Of a DNA stretch of 64,000 nt, positions 11,354 through 23,883 are shown piece by piece. Both the position numbers and the translations under genes were made by a program. The stretch lies in the NCBI RefSeq assembly GCF_030272615.1, contig NC_081414.1, positions 523,636,137-523,700,136 of the forward strand, given 5' to 3'. Under the pieces are notes generated by a model. That model was not told where the DNA came from. It did not search any database and worked only from the letters and a program-made list of their open reading frames with translations. The DNA is from Cryptomeria japonica. Lineage: Eukaryota > Streptophyta > Pinopsida > Cupressales > Cupressaceae. Position 1 is the stretch's first letter. Each line of letters starts with the position of its first letter.

Positions 11354-12480
11354 GTGCATATGGAGTTCCTATCTTATTTTTATGATTTAATTTCAAGTTA
11401 CATTAAAGATCATCATGATGTTCCCTTTCATGCATATGATGATAGTTTAGTTCTCCCTTTCATTCATATCTATGATTTACCCTCTCCCAACATTAATCTC
11501 ATTAATGACGGCACATTGGTGCAAAAAGGGAATATGGACACTTCTTTCAAAGATCTCCCTCCTAAAGATTAATCTTTGGAGAATTGTGTTCATTCTTCTC
11601 CTAAAAAGTACCTCCCTCATAAGGATTATTTGGTGCAAGGGGATGATATTATGGCTACTTATCCTAGTGATACCATGCCTTCTTTTCATGATCTTCCCTC
11701 TAAAGATGAAGCGTAAATTACATATGATAATCCTTCTTCTAATGAGTGTCTTGGACATAAAGATACCTTAGAACAAGAGGATGATATTATTACTCATCAT
11801 AGTGCTCTCTCTCCCAAAAATTAAGAGCCTAACAAAAATCAAATCAATTCCATTCATGTTCCTAGGATACCAAAAATTCTTCTTGATTATCATGTTGTGC
11901 CTTACACATATACCAATGGGCAATTGATGAGAACATAAGTGAAGCATCATATTCTTTCTTAGTTCTTACAATCCTCTCTTCAATTCACTCAAATACACCA
12001 TCTCCTACCAAAGAAGTTCCTACAAAAGAACTCTTAGAGGATGATTGGGGGTCCTTAGATTTCACTCCTACCTTTTCTAGAAAGTCTAAGATGCCTGAAT
12101 TTCATATTCCAAATTTTACTCTTAACACAAATGTTGACATTGAGTGGGCCTCTTTAAACTTCAATCCAATACCCCCTAAGAGTGAACCTTGTTTTTAACA
12201 TACACATGGATGCAATGGAAAAATGCTTGAATGTGAGCGATAAAGTCAGGAGAAATTACATTTTCCTTGGTCTCCATTGTCTTGTAAATCCACACCTTCT
12301 CATTCTAATTTTGAATTACAACAATAAAATGTGTTGACAACTCTTCTAAAATCAAAATTTATATCTCCTCTTCATCCTAAATTAAGAAGAAAACATAAAC
12401 AACATTCTCAAAATTCTTCTTTTTGTAAATATCATCAAACCCATGACCATTCTACTAACGAGTGTCAAGCTTTGTAAACA
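11354..12480 (+). pseudogene. Decayed gag-pro-like region of B1
   Basis: Stops and frameshifts occur throughout. Recognisable pieces match B2: a N-T-S-F-K-D-L stretch near 11535, a G-G-S-L-D-F type acidic block near 12040, and the region around 11990-12200. Near 12421-12465 one frame reads a C-x2-H-x3-H-x7-C type knuckle (F-C-K-Y-H-Q-T-H-D-H then N-E-C), like the zinc-knuckle variants of plant Ty3/gypsy gag proteins. The protease block of B2 is missing here. Non-functional. Confidence 0.6.
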
Positions 12481-12769
12481 CAAATACAACATTTCATTAT
12501 TTTAGGCATGTTACAAATAACATCTAATAATGAATGGCATATTCATCGTGATCATTTAAAATAACATTACGTTCCTATTCTATTGCTCCTCACTATGTGA
12601 CATAATTAGCCTACTTATTGGGGGCTCTTTATCATTCATGGTGGTACAATTTTAGGTGCAATCATACTTAGTGAGCAACGTAATAGTCTATTTTTTCTTG
12701 CCTCTATGCTTGGGGGGAAAGAATATTTCTTTCCCTCTTTCTAAGGTTTCACTATTTTATTTATGGAGT

Positions 12770-13262
12770 ACATTATTCATAAACTTTATGTCCTTTCTAG
12801 CATGGAGTGTTCCTTCATGCGAGTGCATGTCTGTTCCGTGAGTGGGATATTCTCCTTTCTTGAAATAGTACGTCTATTATGAATAATCTCTATTTAGAGG
12901 GCTTTTGGGAACCTTCTTCTTCTTCTTTCTCTCTCTTTGCAAATTACCTCTTCTATTGCATTATTCATAAACTTGATGTCCTTTCTTGCATGGAGTATTC
13001 CTTCAAGCAAGTGCATGTTTATTCTATGAGTGGGATCTTTTCCTTGCTTGAAATGGTACATCTATTATGAATAATCTCTATTTAGAGGACTTTTGTCAAC
13101 CTACTTTTCTTCTTTCTCTCTCTTTGAAAATTACCTCTTCTATTGTGTTATTCATAACTTGATGTCCTTTCTTGAATGGAGTTATCCTTCATGCAAGTGC
13201 ATGTCTGTTCCTTGGTTAGGATGTATTCCTTGCTTGAAATGGTACGCTTTTTATGAATAATA
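12770..13262. repeat. Three tandem copies of a ~190-bp unit in the B1 tail
   Basis: The word TTATTCATAAACTT-x-ATGTCCTTTCT recurs at about 12771, 12961 and 13147, each followed by TGGAGT, AGTGCATGT and TATGAATAAT-ATCTCT in the same order. The corresponding place in B2 (62560-62660) appears to hold one diverged unit. Confidence 0.75.
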
Positions 13263-13666
13263 TCTCTCTAGAAGTTGTGCAATTCTTCTCATTGTCCTAC
13301 AATTGGGGGGCAATGATCTCTCTCTCCCTCTTTCTCTATGGATCCACTTTTCCCTATTGTGTGGATGGTGTAAGCTTTATTACTTGATGTCATTCCTTGT
13401 GCAAAATTGTTGGTTGTTTGCTCAAGGATTCTCTCTTATACAAGAGGTGTAAGTGCTTGATTACAACCTCTTTCCCACTTGGTAATGTACATCTATGATA
13501 AATTCACCCATCCCTCTTGGGGATAAATGTGAGTCATCCTTCATCAAGAATCCCTTTCGCCCAGCAATAGGAGGAAGGATTGCATTCTTGTTCTCTTTTG
13601 CGCTTCATTATAGAAGATGTTATATTTGTCTAAGACAACTCCTCTTGGGGGTAGATGTCTTTTGAA

Positions 13667-14028
13667 CAATGATCTCTTCTCCTCCAAGGATCACCTTTAC
13701 ACTTACAGCAAGATATTTCTTTTCAACTATCTTATCCTTGCTTGAAGAGTATTCCCTCTCTTGCTTGGATTTATGAAATTGTTGCATAATGGATATCTTC
13801 TTTGTGATGAGGGTAGGTATCCTTGTTCTTATTTCCTTAATATATCTAAGCAAAGATCTCTTCTCCTCCAAGGATCACCTTTACACTTACAACAAGATAT
13901 CTCTTTTCAACTATCTTATCCTTGCTTGAAGAGTATTCCCTCTCTTGGTTGGATTTATGATATTGTTGCATAATGTATATCTTCTTTGTGATGAAGGTAG
14001 GCATCCTTGTTATTATTTCCTTAAGATA
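13667..14028. repeat. Direct duplication of a ~183-bp unit in the B1 tail
   Basis: 13667-13852 and 13853-14028 are near-identical copies starting ATCTCTTCTCCTCCAAGGATC and ending in TATTTCCTTAA. B2 has a single copy at about 63025-63190, so the duplication is specific to B1. Confidence 0.85.
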
Positions 14029-14104
14029 TCAACATTACTCTATGTTGACATCTTAACGGGGGGGCACCCACACTTCTCCTTTGTACTATACTTCCCTCAT
14101 GCAT

Positions 14105-14370
14105 TGTACATTGGGACATTCTTGGAACTAGAATGGTGGCCTCTTAGAGCAAGGTGTCATCAAATTTCTTGTACAGTGAGACATTCTTGGAACCAGAGGG
14201 AAGCCTCTTAGAGAAAGAGGTTGTCACTTTTTCTTGTATAATGGGTCATTCTTAGAACCAGAGCATAGACTCTTAGAGCGAGATGATGCCACTTTTCTCT
14301 TATGCAGGGTGATTATTCTTAGAACCAGAGCACAGACTCTTAGAGCGAGATATCATGCCTTTCTTGACAC
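14105..14370. repeat. Four ~60-bp tandem units in the B1 tail
   Basis: Units centred on GGAACCAGAG followed by AGxCTCTTAGAGxxAGA recur about every 60-65 bp. B2 carries two such units at 63230-63330. Confidence 0.8.
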
Positions 14371-15010
14371 ATGTACTATACATTTTATATAGGTTGTAGC
14401 ATACTCGGGCATAGCTTTCAATAAGGTGCTTTCAACCTCACTTACACACACATGCACTTGAGGCTGAGTAGAACTAACGGTGTTCTCACTCTCCTCCCTT
14501 ACATGAATCACCCAAACAGGCTCCGGGGGCTAGATTTCCATGTCCTTCTCCCCATGGATCACCTAGTTTTAAGGGCGAGATACCCATGGTTTCTCTCTTG
14601 TTTTCCTTTCTTCTCATGGATCACCAAAGTGTGTATTCATGTCCTCTCTCTCCTTCCTCTCATGAACTCATAGTTTTACTATTGATGGTTCATGGATGAT
14701 GTCAGCTTTCCTCTTTATGTGATGGCATTGGTCTTTGTGTCCTGATTAGTTGTTGAGATATCTGGGTATCGAGATCTCTTTGGCTAGTTGGTTTGTTGTC
14801 ATGTGTCTTGTCTTGTCGTGTGTCTTTTGCATTTTGTTTTTGTTTTGTGTGCTCTTGCATATGTTTGAGTGAGTTAAGATCCTAAGATTGGGGTTTTGGT
14901 TCCTCAAGATTAGTGACACCTTATAGTACTTGTGATCTTGCTCTGCATCTCTCATCTTCATCTCTATTTCATCTACTTTACCGGTAGTAGTGGCATAAGC
15001 CATACTCCCG

Positions 15011-15027
15011 CTAAAATGGGGGCTAAA
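15011..15027 (+). promoter_or_regulatory. Polypurine tract of B1
   Basis: CTAAAATGGGGGCTAAA lies immediately before the LTR start TGTAGTGTCATAAAA. A purine-rich tract abutting a TG start is the plus-strand primer site of LTR elements. Confidence 0.75.
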
Positions 15028-15434
15028 TGTAGTGTCATAAAATTATGCCTCTTGCAATTTTAACCACATTTGAGGTCCTCACCTTCGTGATGACATCTTC
15101 TTCCTAGCCAAGACCTATATCTACTTTTTCACCCCTTGACCCCTTTCTGTTTGAGCCCTGAGATAGCCTCAGGACCCTATCTGGGCCCCAAGATAGGGCA
15201 GGCCAAAGGTGTGGCACCCCTATCCCACCCTCTTAGGGTGGCCCCAAGATAGGTCCCCATGACCCCATCTGCGCTTTGGATCCTAAATCTCCCTAATGTT
15301 AGCCTTTTATGAGATGAATTAATCTTCAAGAGGCATGTATAAAAGGGAGTTGGTTTTCTCAGTTGCATAAGGAGGGATGGGAGGTGAAATTCAAGCAAAG
15401 TGGATCATAAGAAAGCATAGGAGAAGATATACAT
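15028..15434 (+). mobile_element. B1 3' LTR, left part
   Basis: Starts TGTAGTGTCATAAAA after the PPT. The first ~60 bp align loosely with the start of the B2 5' LTR at 57108 (TGTAGCATCGTAAA). The LTR is interrupted at 15434 by C2 and resumes at 19222. It contains a TATA box and a GC-richer segment with repeated CAAGATAGG words (15180-15270). Confidence 0.7.
15338..15344 (+). promoter_or_regulatory. TATA box in B1 LTR
   Basis: GTATAAAAGGGAG, about 310 bp into the LTR, is a good TATA element at the place expected for an LTR promoter. Confidence 0.6.
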
Positions 15435-18400
15435 TGTAGTACCCCTCCTTGATCAGTCTCTTTTTGTATGTTTTTGATTGACTTCAGTGGAACATTATTG
15501 TACATGGATTCAGATTTTATGCGATGTTATTTCATGCTTTATCTAGATTTTTTGGTGTATGATTTTAGGCATTATCTCAGTGCTTATGATTAATGTTATT
15601 TTATGGATCATTATCATGGACTGACACTCTTACCTTATATGTGCAATGCATTATTTATATGTTGCATGTTTGCATGTGTATGGGATGCGAGGATATGATT
15701 TTACTTCACTCACTCCGGTGAGACAGGGAACGTCATGACTCTCCTTCATCTGTGTGCATGTTGTGTCTATATATGTATATTTGTCTATATGCATGTGTGG
15801 TTATTTGGTGCAGGACATTGCAGGTACAAGTATCGGGTAGGTACGGGGTATCAACTCCACCTAGTTTCACAGGTCTGAGCATGCCTTATATGTCTGATGG
15901 GAGTGGAGGAGATAGTTGTTGGACCCTAACTTGACCCCTAGTTACACCCGTGTGAGTGTTGTCAGTCGGTTGTCTTTCCCATCTAGCTGGTATGCGAGTC
16001 ATAGTGCTTTGGTTTGGTCATTCACGAGTCATCATTTGATCATTCCTCATTTGCATGTTTCCTTTTATTTTATTTTTATTTTATTGAATGGATGATGCTA
16101 TCTTATGTTGGTGTAATTAGTTAATTATTATGCTCTTAAATCTATTGATTTAATTAAATTAATGAATTGCTAGATTAAATGATTAAATGGCTTATTTTAT
16201 TGTGTAAAGTTGCATTAATATATTTTGTGGAAGGAAATGAATAATTGCTTAGCCATTTAAATGTTAAATGCTTATGTTGAAGGAAAGTATTATGGAAAAT
16301 AGAAAATATAAAATAAAAATCTTTTCTCCTTTCCAATTGACTTTTGCATTTTTAATTGTTGGAAAAGAATTATTTATTGAAAAGGAGTAAATCTGATTGC
16401 TTTTTACTTTTAAAATATTTTAATCTGATTGGAGGAAAAAACTTTTAACCTTGAAAGTTTAGGTTGAAATGATTTTTCCCATATAATTCTGAAAATTCAC
16501 GGGAATGGAGAGGCATAATTTTTGGAGAGAAATTGGGAAAACTATTTTGAAAAAGGAGCTGGAATTCAATTTGGTTTGCAAGGACTAGGATTCTTCCATC
16601 ATTTTGCTTGCTAGTTTTCTTCAAGGTTGGATAATCTCTTCTTGTTTGAAATTTAAATTTGATTATTTTAGTTGCTTCTTGTGTGTATAAAAAAATGCAA
16701 ATCTCCTTGTAAATTCTTGTGGAATGATTGGGATGGAAAAATAAATGCCTATTATTGTTGATTTTGGGAAGCTTAGATCATATGATTTCTTATAGGAAAG
16801 AAATGGTTCATTTCTCTATTTGCTATATGTTTTTGTGTTCTTGAAATCAATTTCTAGAAATTACCTCTTCTATTGTTGCCCAAATCATTATCTATTGGGT
16901 TCATGTGTGATTCTATTTCACCATTTACCTTACTAGTAAATATCCCTTTTAAATTTGGATCTTGGCACTATGTGTGTGTGTGCCCGTGAAAAGATTAGGG
17001 AATGAATCATTTTCATGTTTAAATGGTTTTGTGGCATGTTGATTTTAAATGCTTTTGAAGCATGTATTTATTTGTTCGTGGACTTTACCTTACCCCATGG
17101 CGGGCTAGTCCCACCACACAGGTCGGTAGTGTCTGCTGCCCGCAGGTAGTACTACTACTAGTCGGTAGGCCTATTACCAATCCGTAGTAGTACTACTGGT
17201 CAGTAGGACTACTACAGGTTGGTAGCAGTGCTATCGATCGGTAGTGGCTGCTACCGGCGGTAATAGAACTACTGGCCGGTAGGACTCCTACCAGTTGGTA
17301 GCAGTGCTACTGGTCAGTAGTGTCTACTATCAGTCAGCAGCAACACTACTAGTCAGTAGGCCTGCTATCGGTCAGTAGCGGTACTACTAGCATATAGTGT
17401 CTGCTACCTCGATAGCAACACTACTGTGGGTCGGTCATGACCCCTGCCTGACCTTGTGCCCTTATCGGTACAAACCAGTATGTGCTATGAATTTAATTTT
17501 TATTATTAAATAAATTGTTTTTAAAGTGGTTTTTGTGTTATTAAATAGTGATTTTCATGTGATTTTTATTATGTGGTTTAATAAATTTATCTATGGAAAT
17601 CACGACATGAATTAGTGATTCAAATTGGTTAATTTGGATATATTCTAGAAATGGATTAAAATGCCTATTAGGAATTCATGTTTTATTTGCTTGAATGTTT
17701 AATATGAATTTTATCCTTGATGGAATATTGATTTGGAAATTGAATAGATGTGAATGGTAAAAGAGAGTTTTATTTAATTTTCAATCAATGATGTTGCAAG
17801 TGCTTGATGTTGATTTTGTCAAAGAATGTCTGAGTGCGGACTTAGTGAAATTAGCTTTCCATTGCAAAGAGTTGTATTGTGTTATTTCTATTTTGTGGTT
17901 CAGTTGTCTTGTGGTGGTGTATTTGGTACCTTTGACCAAGTGATATATAATGACTTTGTTGTCTTAACCATGTAGTGTCTTTGCCTTATGGTTAACCAAG
18001 AGTCAGTATGTCATTGTTTTGACTACTTGTTTTTAGATAGTGGTGTTATGGCTGCCTGCTTTGCCATAGGGTCCTAGTGGAGTGACCATGTTTATTTAGT
18101 GTCCTTTGAGAGAGTGGCTTTCGAATGGGGGCTGCGCCCAAAGAGGTTGGCAAGATGACCCTTCGAAAGTAAGATAATAAGTGATAATGTAATTAATTGA
18201 TTAGGTGGGTAGTTCTCAAACATAAATAAAGATATAGTACCTTGCGCATAGGTGAGTTCTTGTACTGAGGCTCATGATGTAGTGATAAGGCTTGGAATGG
18301 CAAACCGACCACCTTGTCTTCACAAAAGGCTGGTAGGGTCCGCATGAGACTTAGTTGGAGCTGAAAGTTCAGGAAAGGTTACCAAGACAGTGAGATAGGA

Positions 18401-19221
18401 CCTATGGAGGTTGACCATGGTAACCATCGTAAGCTATGTGATGACACACTCTCTTTAGGCTCACTTGTGTGTGTGATGTCAGTTCACTTGTGTTTTGTGA
18501 TATCGAGTCACTTGTGTATCTGTGATGTTGATTCACCTGGATTATTGTGGAGTCGTATGGTGTTGTCATGGAGTTGTATTGTTTTGTCGACCATGTCATG
18601 CTTTTGCTTGCTTGAGGGTCCTCAGTTATCTCCTAGTACGGTGGGGTGATTCCATTTTGGGAATTACATGGTCGGGTGGTAGTGCCACTTCCCATTGGAT
18701 GTTCTTGTTCATACCTTCCTACGAGGATTGGCTTTGCAGATGTTTCTGTGGTTCATGGCTCATGCTTATCTCATGTTGGAGACTATTATTATTTGGAGAC
18801 CTATGTGGCCATTGTATCATGATCTTTTGTAACCTTGTAATCGGTTAAGTGGTATCTTTGTTATCTATTGAGAAGCCATGTATTGGAAGATCAATGCAAT
18901 CCTAGATTGGGATGTTAGTTAGTAGTTTCCTTTATGTTATATGTGCATGCTTATTGAAGAGAAATTATATTGTATCCTTTCAATCTTTCAATGGTGTAAC
19001 TTGTTATTGCATATGGCTTCTTGTGATCATTAAGTTAATGATGGATTATTGGATTAACCTTAATTGTGAAATTTTTCTTTGTTTTTAATTCTTCGTTGGT
19101 AACCCTTAAGGAATTCTGGTGTAAGTCTTTCACTTGTGTTATCATGCATGTTGTGTTTAATGCACCTATTATGTTTATACTTTTTAAAAAAAAATTGTTT
19201 GACACTTGTTGTGGGTTGCAT
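15435..19221 (+). mobile_element. Family C long LTR, copy C2 (apparent solo LTR)
   Basis: Begins TGTAGTACCCC and ends near GGGTTGCA, inside the B1 LTR. TACAT occurs on both sides (15430-15434 and 19222-19226), which fits a 5-bp target duplication; one extra T at the right edge is unresolved. The left half matches C1 (minus). The 18061-18700 part matches C3 at 48001-48598 and beyond 53590 (for example GxGAGTGGCTxTC, TGGCATxC-AAxCTTGTC, ACATGGTCGGGTGG). No internal domain, PBS or coding sequence lies within, so I read it as a ~3.8-kb solo LTR. Confidence 0.65.
17095..17425. repeat. GC-rich palindromic minisatellite in C2 LTR
   Basis: About fifteen units of roughly 20-22 bp with the pattern GGTCGGTAG then GTxCTACT/GCTACC. 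The words GTAGTAGTACTACT and CTACTAC run in both orientations, so the array can fold on itself. It starts abruptly after CATGGCGGGCTAGTCCCACCA. Confidence 0.85.
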
Positions 19222-19991
19222 TACATACATCATCAAGCATTCAAGCATTCAAGTCTTCTTCATTCATCCATTGGAGCAATATTACAACATTAATTTGCAA
19301 GCATGTGTATGTGTTAGGGTGTTTTCATGTTACATTCCATTTCATGCAACACTTGTGATTACATTCAAGAAGCAAAGCAATCAAAATCAACAAGTTTCAG
19401 ATCTACAAGATATACATTTCCATTGTTTACATTCAAGCATTTGCAATTACTTTCTTTTAAGGTTGATTCCTCAACTGGGGTTTGACTGAGGAAAACCCCT
19501 ATCCACAACCCCCTTTTCCTCTCTTTTATGTGTGTAGGTTGCAGGTGCGCAGCTGTAATTGCAAGTTTGGGCTTCATTTGTAGAGACAGAAGAACCCTTT
19601 TCATTTCGTGGATTTTATGGAGGACCATATACATTCCCGCCATGGTCCCAACGACTTTTCTCCAAATTTGTAGGGCAGATCCGTGTCAATCTAATTAGAT
19701 CAAATCCAAAGTTACATCATGATCTCGAACTGGTAGCTCCTCATTTCACTCATTTCCTCTCTCTTTTCCACATGGTCAACAAGTCATCTTTCTCATTTAC
19801 AAAAGAGGGTAAATCACACTTCAACCCTTGCAATCTACTTGGAAATGACATCTTTGTCTCTCTTGGATTTGGATCTTGTGGATTCAAGCCTTTCTTTTGA
19901 ATGTAAATTTCTCCCAAGTGAAAACCATCCTAGTGACTTCCTTTCTCTCTCCTAGGTGGGGAGTCACTAGGGTTCAATTTTCCACTTTACA
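19222..19991 (+). mobile_element. B1 3' LTR, right part
   Basis: Resumes the LTR after C2 and ends CCACTTTACA at 19991. The last ~500 bp are the same sequence as the minus-strand fragment 10608-11105, where a PBS follows the LTR end, which fixes the LTR end here. The next five bases are GTCAC; no partner duplication was found at the other side because the left end of B1 is rearranged. Confidence 0.7.
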
Positions 19992-22900
19992 GTCACATGG
20001 AATGGTGATACTCCAAGCGGATAAGGTACACAATGGATGCATCCAATATGGTAGTGTACCTCATGGAGAAGGTACGTACATGTCACATCCCACATAGAAA
20101 TACCTCATAGAAAAAGGCACATGTAAGCTATTGCCATAGCTAGAGGTATACATGGCTAGGGCCCACCCATATGCCTACTAATGCGATAAAAATTGAGAAA
20201 CCATGGGCACCCCTCTACAAGTGAAAGCATCTCCCTATCGCTTTGCATCCTGTAGGAATACATAACATACATATGTTCCTTCACGTATCCATGTACATGG
20301 CATTGTTCGCTCAAGCTTAGATCACTACCATCAACAACATGACTCATCACCTAACACTATGTTAGAACATTAGTGGGGTGTGGCATTGTACTTATTGCAT
20401 CATGTCTAAACATGTGAAGATACAAAATCCATCTCAACATAGGTAATAACTCTCCTTCCACATGCTGGACCTCAAACTAGACATATACATGAATCCCATG
20501 GTACCTCTGGGTTACCTTGATGGTCCCTCTCACCCGAGATCCCAACCCCCAAGTGGTGACACATGTCATCACATAGTCTCAGTGGGTTATCCTAGTGGTC
20601 CATCTCACCCTAGACCTTGATCCCCAACTGGCAACTCATGTGGGAATAGCATATAATGAAGACAAGGTAAATGATCCTCCAAGAGATACCATCAATATGC
20701 TCAAGAACTATGGGGAATAGGCTAGCCCATATGAACCATACAAGTTGGTCCATCATAAGGGTAACTAGTGAGTACTTTCCTTGAAGTGGTGTAAGATAAG
20801 GTTGATTTCACATTGACATTTTGCGTAACATTTCCAGACTACTCAAGGAACTTTGTGGCTGCTACTACCCCTTCACATACTGACTTACCAACAACTTGAG
20901 GGTTATCACTCAGTAGGGTGACAACAAGCAAACACATATATAGGGCATGGTCCTCCCATACCCATAAACCATACATGATTTCCATGGAGGGGCCCATACT
21001 CACCACCCCATAGGCACATAAACCAAGAACTGGTTTCTCACAACACACAACATAAGCACGGGTACTGGTTTATTCATATTTACGGGGAGTACATAAAAAA
21101 TGCTAACATTATCATAATTGCTAACATTCATTAAATTTCACATATATAGAATAAGCATAATATTTCAATCACTGTGCTCCCAATCATTTCAAGGTTCATT
21201 TTATTTTTCCAATGATCAACTTTCATCATTCATAATTTATCTCTTTTCTCAACAATGCTAGATACCAATGTTGTCAATATTTTCTAGTTCCACTGGCACA
21301 TCTACTTAAGGATGAGCATATCAAACTCATCTTCTTTCACATATAAAATCATAATTGCTCCTCATGAGTAGTACATAATAGGAGTCTATCCAACACCTTA
21401 ACCACTTTCATGATGTGACCAAAAATCATCAATTGCATTTACTTTTTCCCACTCTCTAATTAAGGAAAGAATTAGACCATTGACCCCGTTAGATTAAATC
21501 ATTCTAGCATCCTATTTTATCTCAATGATAAAATCAATTTCCCACAAATTAGGAACAAATAAATTACACACTATCATGAGAAGATAGCTTAATTCCACAT
21601 ACAAAATCATTACCTTCCCTACATCAAATTTATCGTACTACCATCATTGCATTTAATAGGACATTCAAAATTAGTTACTATGACATCCCCTAAAATAATT
21701 TATCAATATTTACTTATGAAACTATACATGATGTAAATTAAGCTTTTTACCCATAAACTAACCCTAACTAACATTCCATTTGCTAATACAAAATCATGAA
21801 ATATATTCTTAATGATTGAAACTAATTACACTTATTTAGAATCTTCTAGATTACTTACATTTCATGGCAAGGAAGAGAAGGAAAGAAAGAACATTTTCTA
21901 TCCTATTCAATGATCACATAAAACAAGCTTTTAAATTTTAACCATGCTGATCTATACTAAGTAGGATTGTAATACCCCTAGTAAAAATCCATATTTCACT
22001 ATTCAAAATAGAAAGGGCATTGATTTTTTATACAAGAGAATTGTTAAACACCATCATACACCATATCATAGATACATACTCACATAATTAAGGAAGGGAA
22101 CTTCATATTTATTCCAACACAATTATCAATTATTTACTCATATCTCTAGCATCCATTTAGTACAAAATTTATGAAGATAATTTGAATTCACAAGGACTTA
22201 CAATAAACTTTAATTATAACAAGAAGCATAGAATGTGAGAGATAAAACAAAAGTTATTAGGAAAGAAGGTATCAAAAAGGAAATGCAACAAGAGAGCATA
22301 TCTTATCTACCTCCAAGGTTTACATAGTTTTCAATAAGCATGAACCAACCAGAATGGTAAAGGATAACCAAAAGGAGAATAAACACATGAGAGTACAAGA
22401 AACAAAAACAACCTAATTGGCTCATATGAAACTAGAGTACTTTGTGTTAGAACTTGGGCTTTGATACCAGATATAACACCCTACCAAGGAACTCAGAGAA
22501 CTACAAACAAAAGAAAAAAAAAAGACAGATTTTTTTATTAAACATCAGTAAGAACCATGATTCTCAATAGCTAACGTTACTCAACATAATAATCAACTTT
22601 CAAATGAAAATGAAATCTTAAGTTACCAACATTATTCGCAATTAAGAAAACCATCAATAATTTGTAAAGTAGTAGCACGAAAGATAGTAAAACTTATCAT
22701 TTACATTTTACACCTAAGTACTCCTAGGTTCCCCAATGTTGTTACTTACAACAATCATCACAAGAATGGATTACATTTCTTTTCCCAATCAGTCTACTAA
22801 ATATGGATAAACAAATGTTTAGCATAAGTGAATTTAGTATCATGATCACTACATATTTACTAAAATGAAATCAACATCTTATGTCTACTTTTCTAGTCCA

Positions 22901-23754
22901 ACTTAGGTACATCATGATACATCCCTAGATCATCTTAATAAAGAATGAGATAAAATCTATTAAGTAGTCACCCAATACTAATTCCTGCTCCATACAACAA
23001 TAGCCAAAGATCAAAGTGCCATGTTACATTTATTCTATGGTAGGTTTGTTAACACCATTATGTAGTAACACCATACAACAACCAATTATTCACATCACAC
23101 TCCCGTATTTACTATAAGGAATAACATTGATAGTAAACATAATCACGATAAATGAAAGAAGAATAATTCCAAAATGAAGATCAATATGATACTACACATT
23201 TCCTTAACATAGTTTTCTATCTCTCAACATGACACACCATCATTTCTTATAACATGCACCAATAAGAAATGTGACCAAGGCATTCCTCATAAAGAATATG
23301 CCTATAAAAATTAACCATCTACTCATTCGAATCATTACTTTTTCCAAAAATTCTTATCCTAATTCATTAAAATGAAACATCCTTTAAGAAGTGTATCTCA
23401 TGAAGCATACATCTCATTTAAGGTTTAGGATCTTAAGTTCATTCATTAACCAGATCATATGCCTAATATTAACATTCTTCATAATGAAAAAGATATAAAT
23501 ATCATAAGAGAACATGAAAGGAACATAATCAAATAATCTAGATCACCAACTATCATCGTTAGACTCCTATTTCATTACATCATAATACATTATCCTCCAA
23601 CTAGGAGTAATCCAAGACTCATGTACAATAAGAACATTCCAATTACAAAATCTAATCTTGAAATATAGGATCCAAAGAATGAAGCTCTAAGAACTAGAAG
23701 AATAATCACATGAAGACACACTAATCCATCCATTCACTCAAACAAGGACAAAAT
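19992..23754. other. Unassigned repeat-derived DNA
   Basis: No gene supported. Two imperfect ~60-bp tandem units at about 20505-20640 share GGGTTAxCxT, GGTCCxTCTCACCC and CCCAAxTGG words. A minus-strand PBS-like site lies at 22453-22470. On the minus strand at about 21686-21700 a TTTTAGGGGA tract precedes TGTCATAGTAAC, a possible PPT and LTR start. Together these suggest a degraded minus-strand LTR element without recognisable coding DNA. Confidence 0.45.
22453..22470 (-). promoter_or_regulatory. PBS-like site (initiator-Met type)
   Basis: The minus strand reads CTGGTATCAAAGCCCAAG, close to the TGGTATCAGAGC primer site used by many plant LTR elements, with GTGTTATAT just before it as a possible LTR end. 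Confidence 0.5.
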
Positions 23755-23883
23755 ATAATGCCTCTCCCTCAGTTGGACTCTATTTCACTAGTTTGACTTT
23801 GTTGACCTCTTCAATTTATTACATGATGGGATGATACATTCTAATATAATAACTCTTATCATGATTCTAGGATATGTTGTTGG
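23755..23883 (+). mobile_element. Family C LTR, copy C3, first piece
   Basis: After removing element D, the sequence up to 23883 joins 43646 onward. The words before the join (GACTTTGTTGACCTCTTC, TTATTACATGATGG) align loosely with the first 100 bp of C2. The exact start is uncertain. Confidence 0.4.

Larger units (their letters stand above)
11190..15027 (+). mobile_element. Family B copy B1, internal region
   Basis: Collinear with B2 from about 59060 to 63650 but shorter. It has a decayed gag-pro-like region (11354-12480) with most of its middle deleted, then a non-coding tail sharing landmarks with B2 (TGGGGGCTCxTTxTCATTCATG at 12620 and 62370, the ACAAGAGGTGTAAGT word, the CAGAGCACAGACTCTTAGAG words), then a PPT and 3' LTR. 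No reverse transcriptase, RNase H or integrase is present. The whole copy lacks a correctly placed 5' LTR. Confidence 0.7.

Noticed and set aside
12656-13070. Short hydrophobic ORFs in the B1 tail
   Set aside because: They are readings of a tandem non-coding repeat; the T-rich DNA gives F/L/S-rich frames by chance.
18402-18848. Overlapping ORFs on both strands in C2
   Set aside because: Repeats of GTCACTTGTGT-type words inside an LTR; not kept in the matching part of C3.
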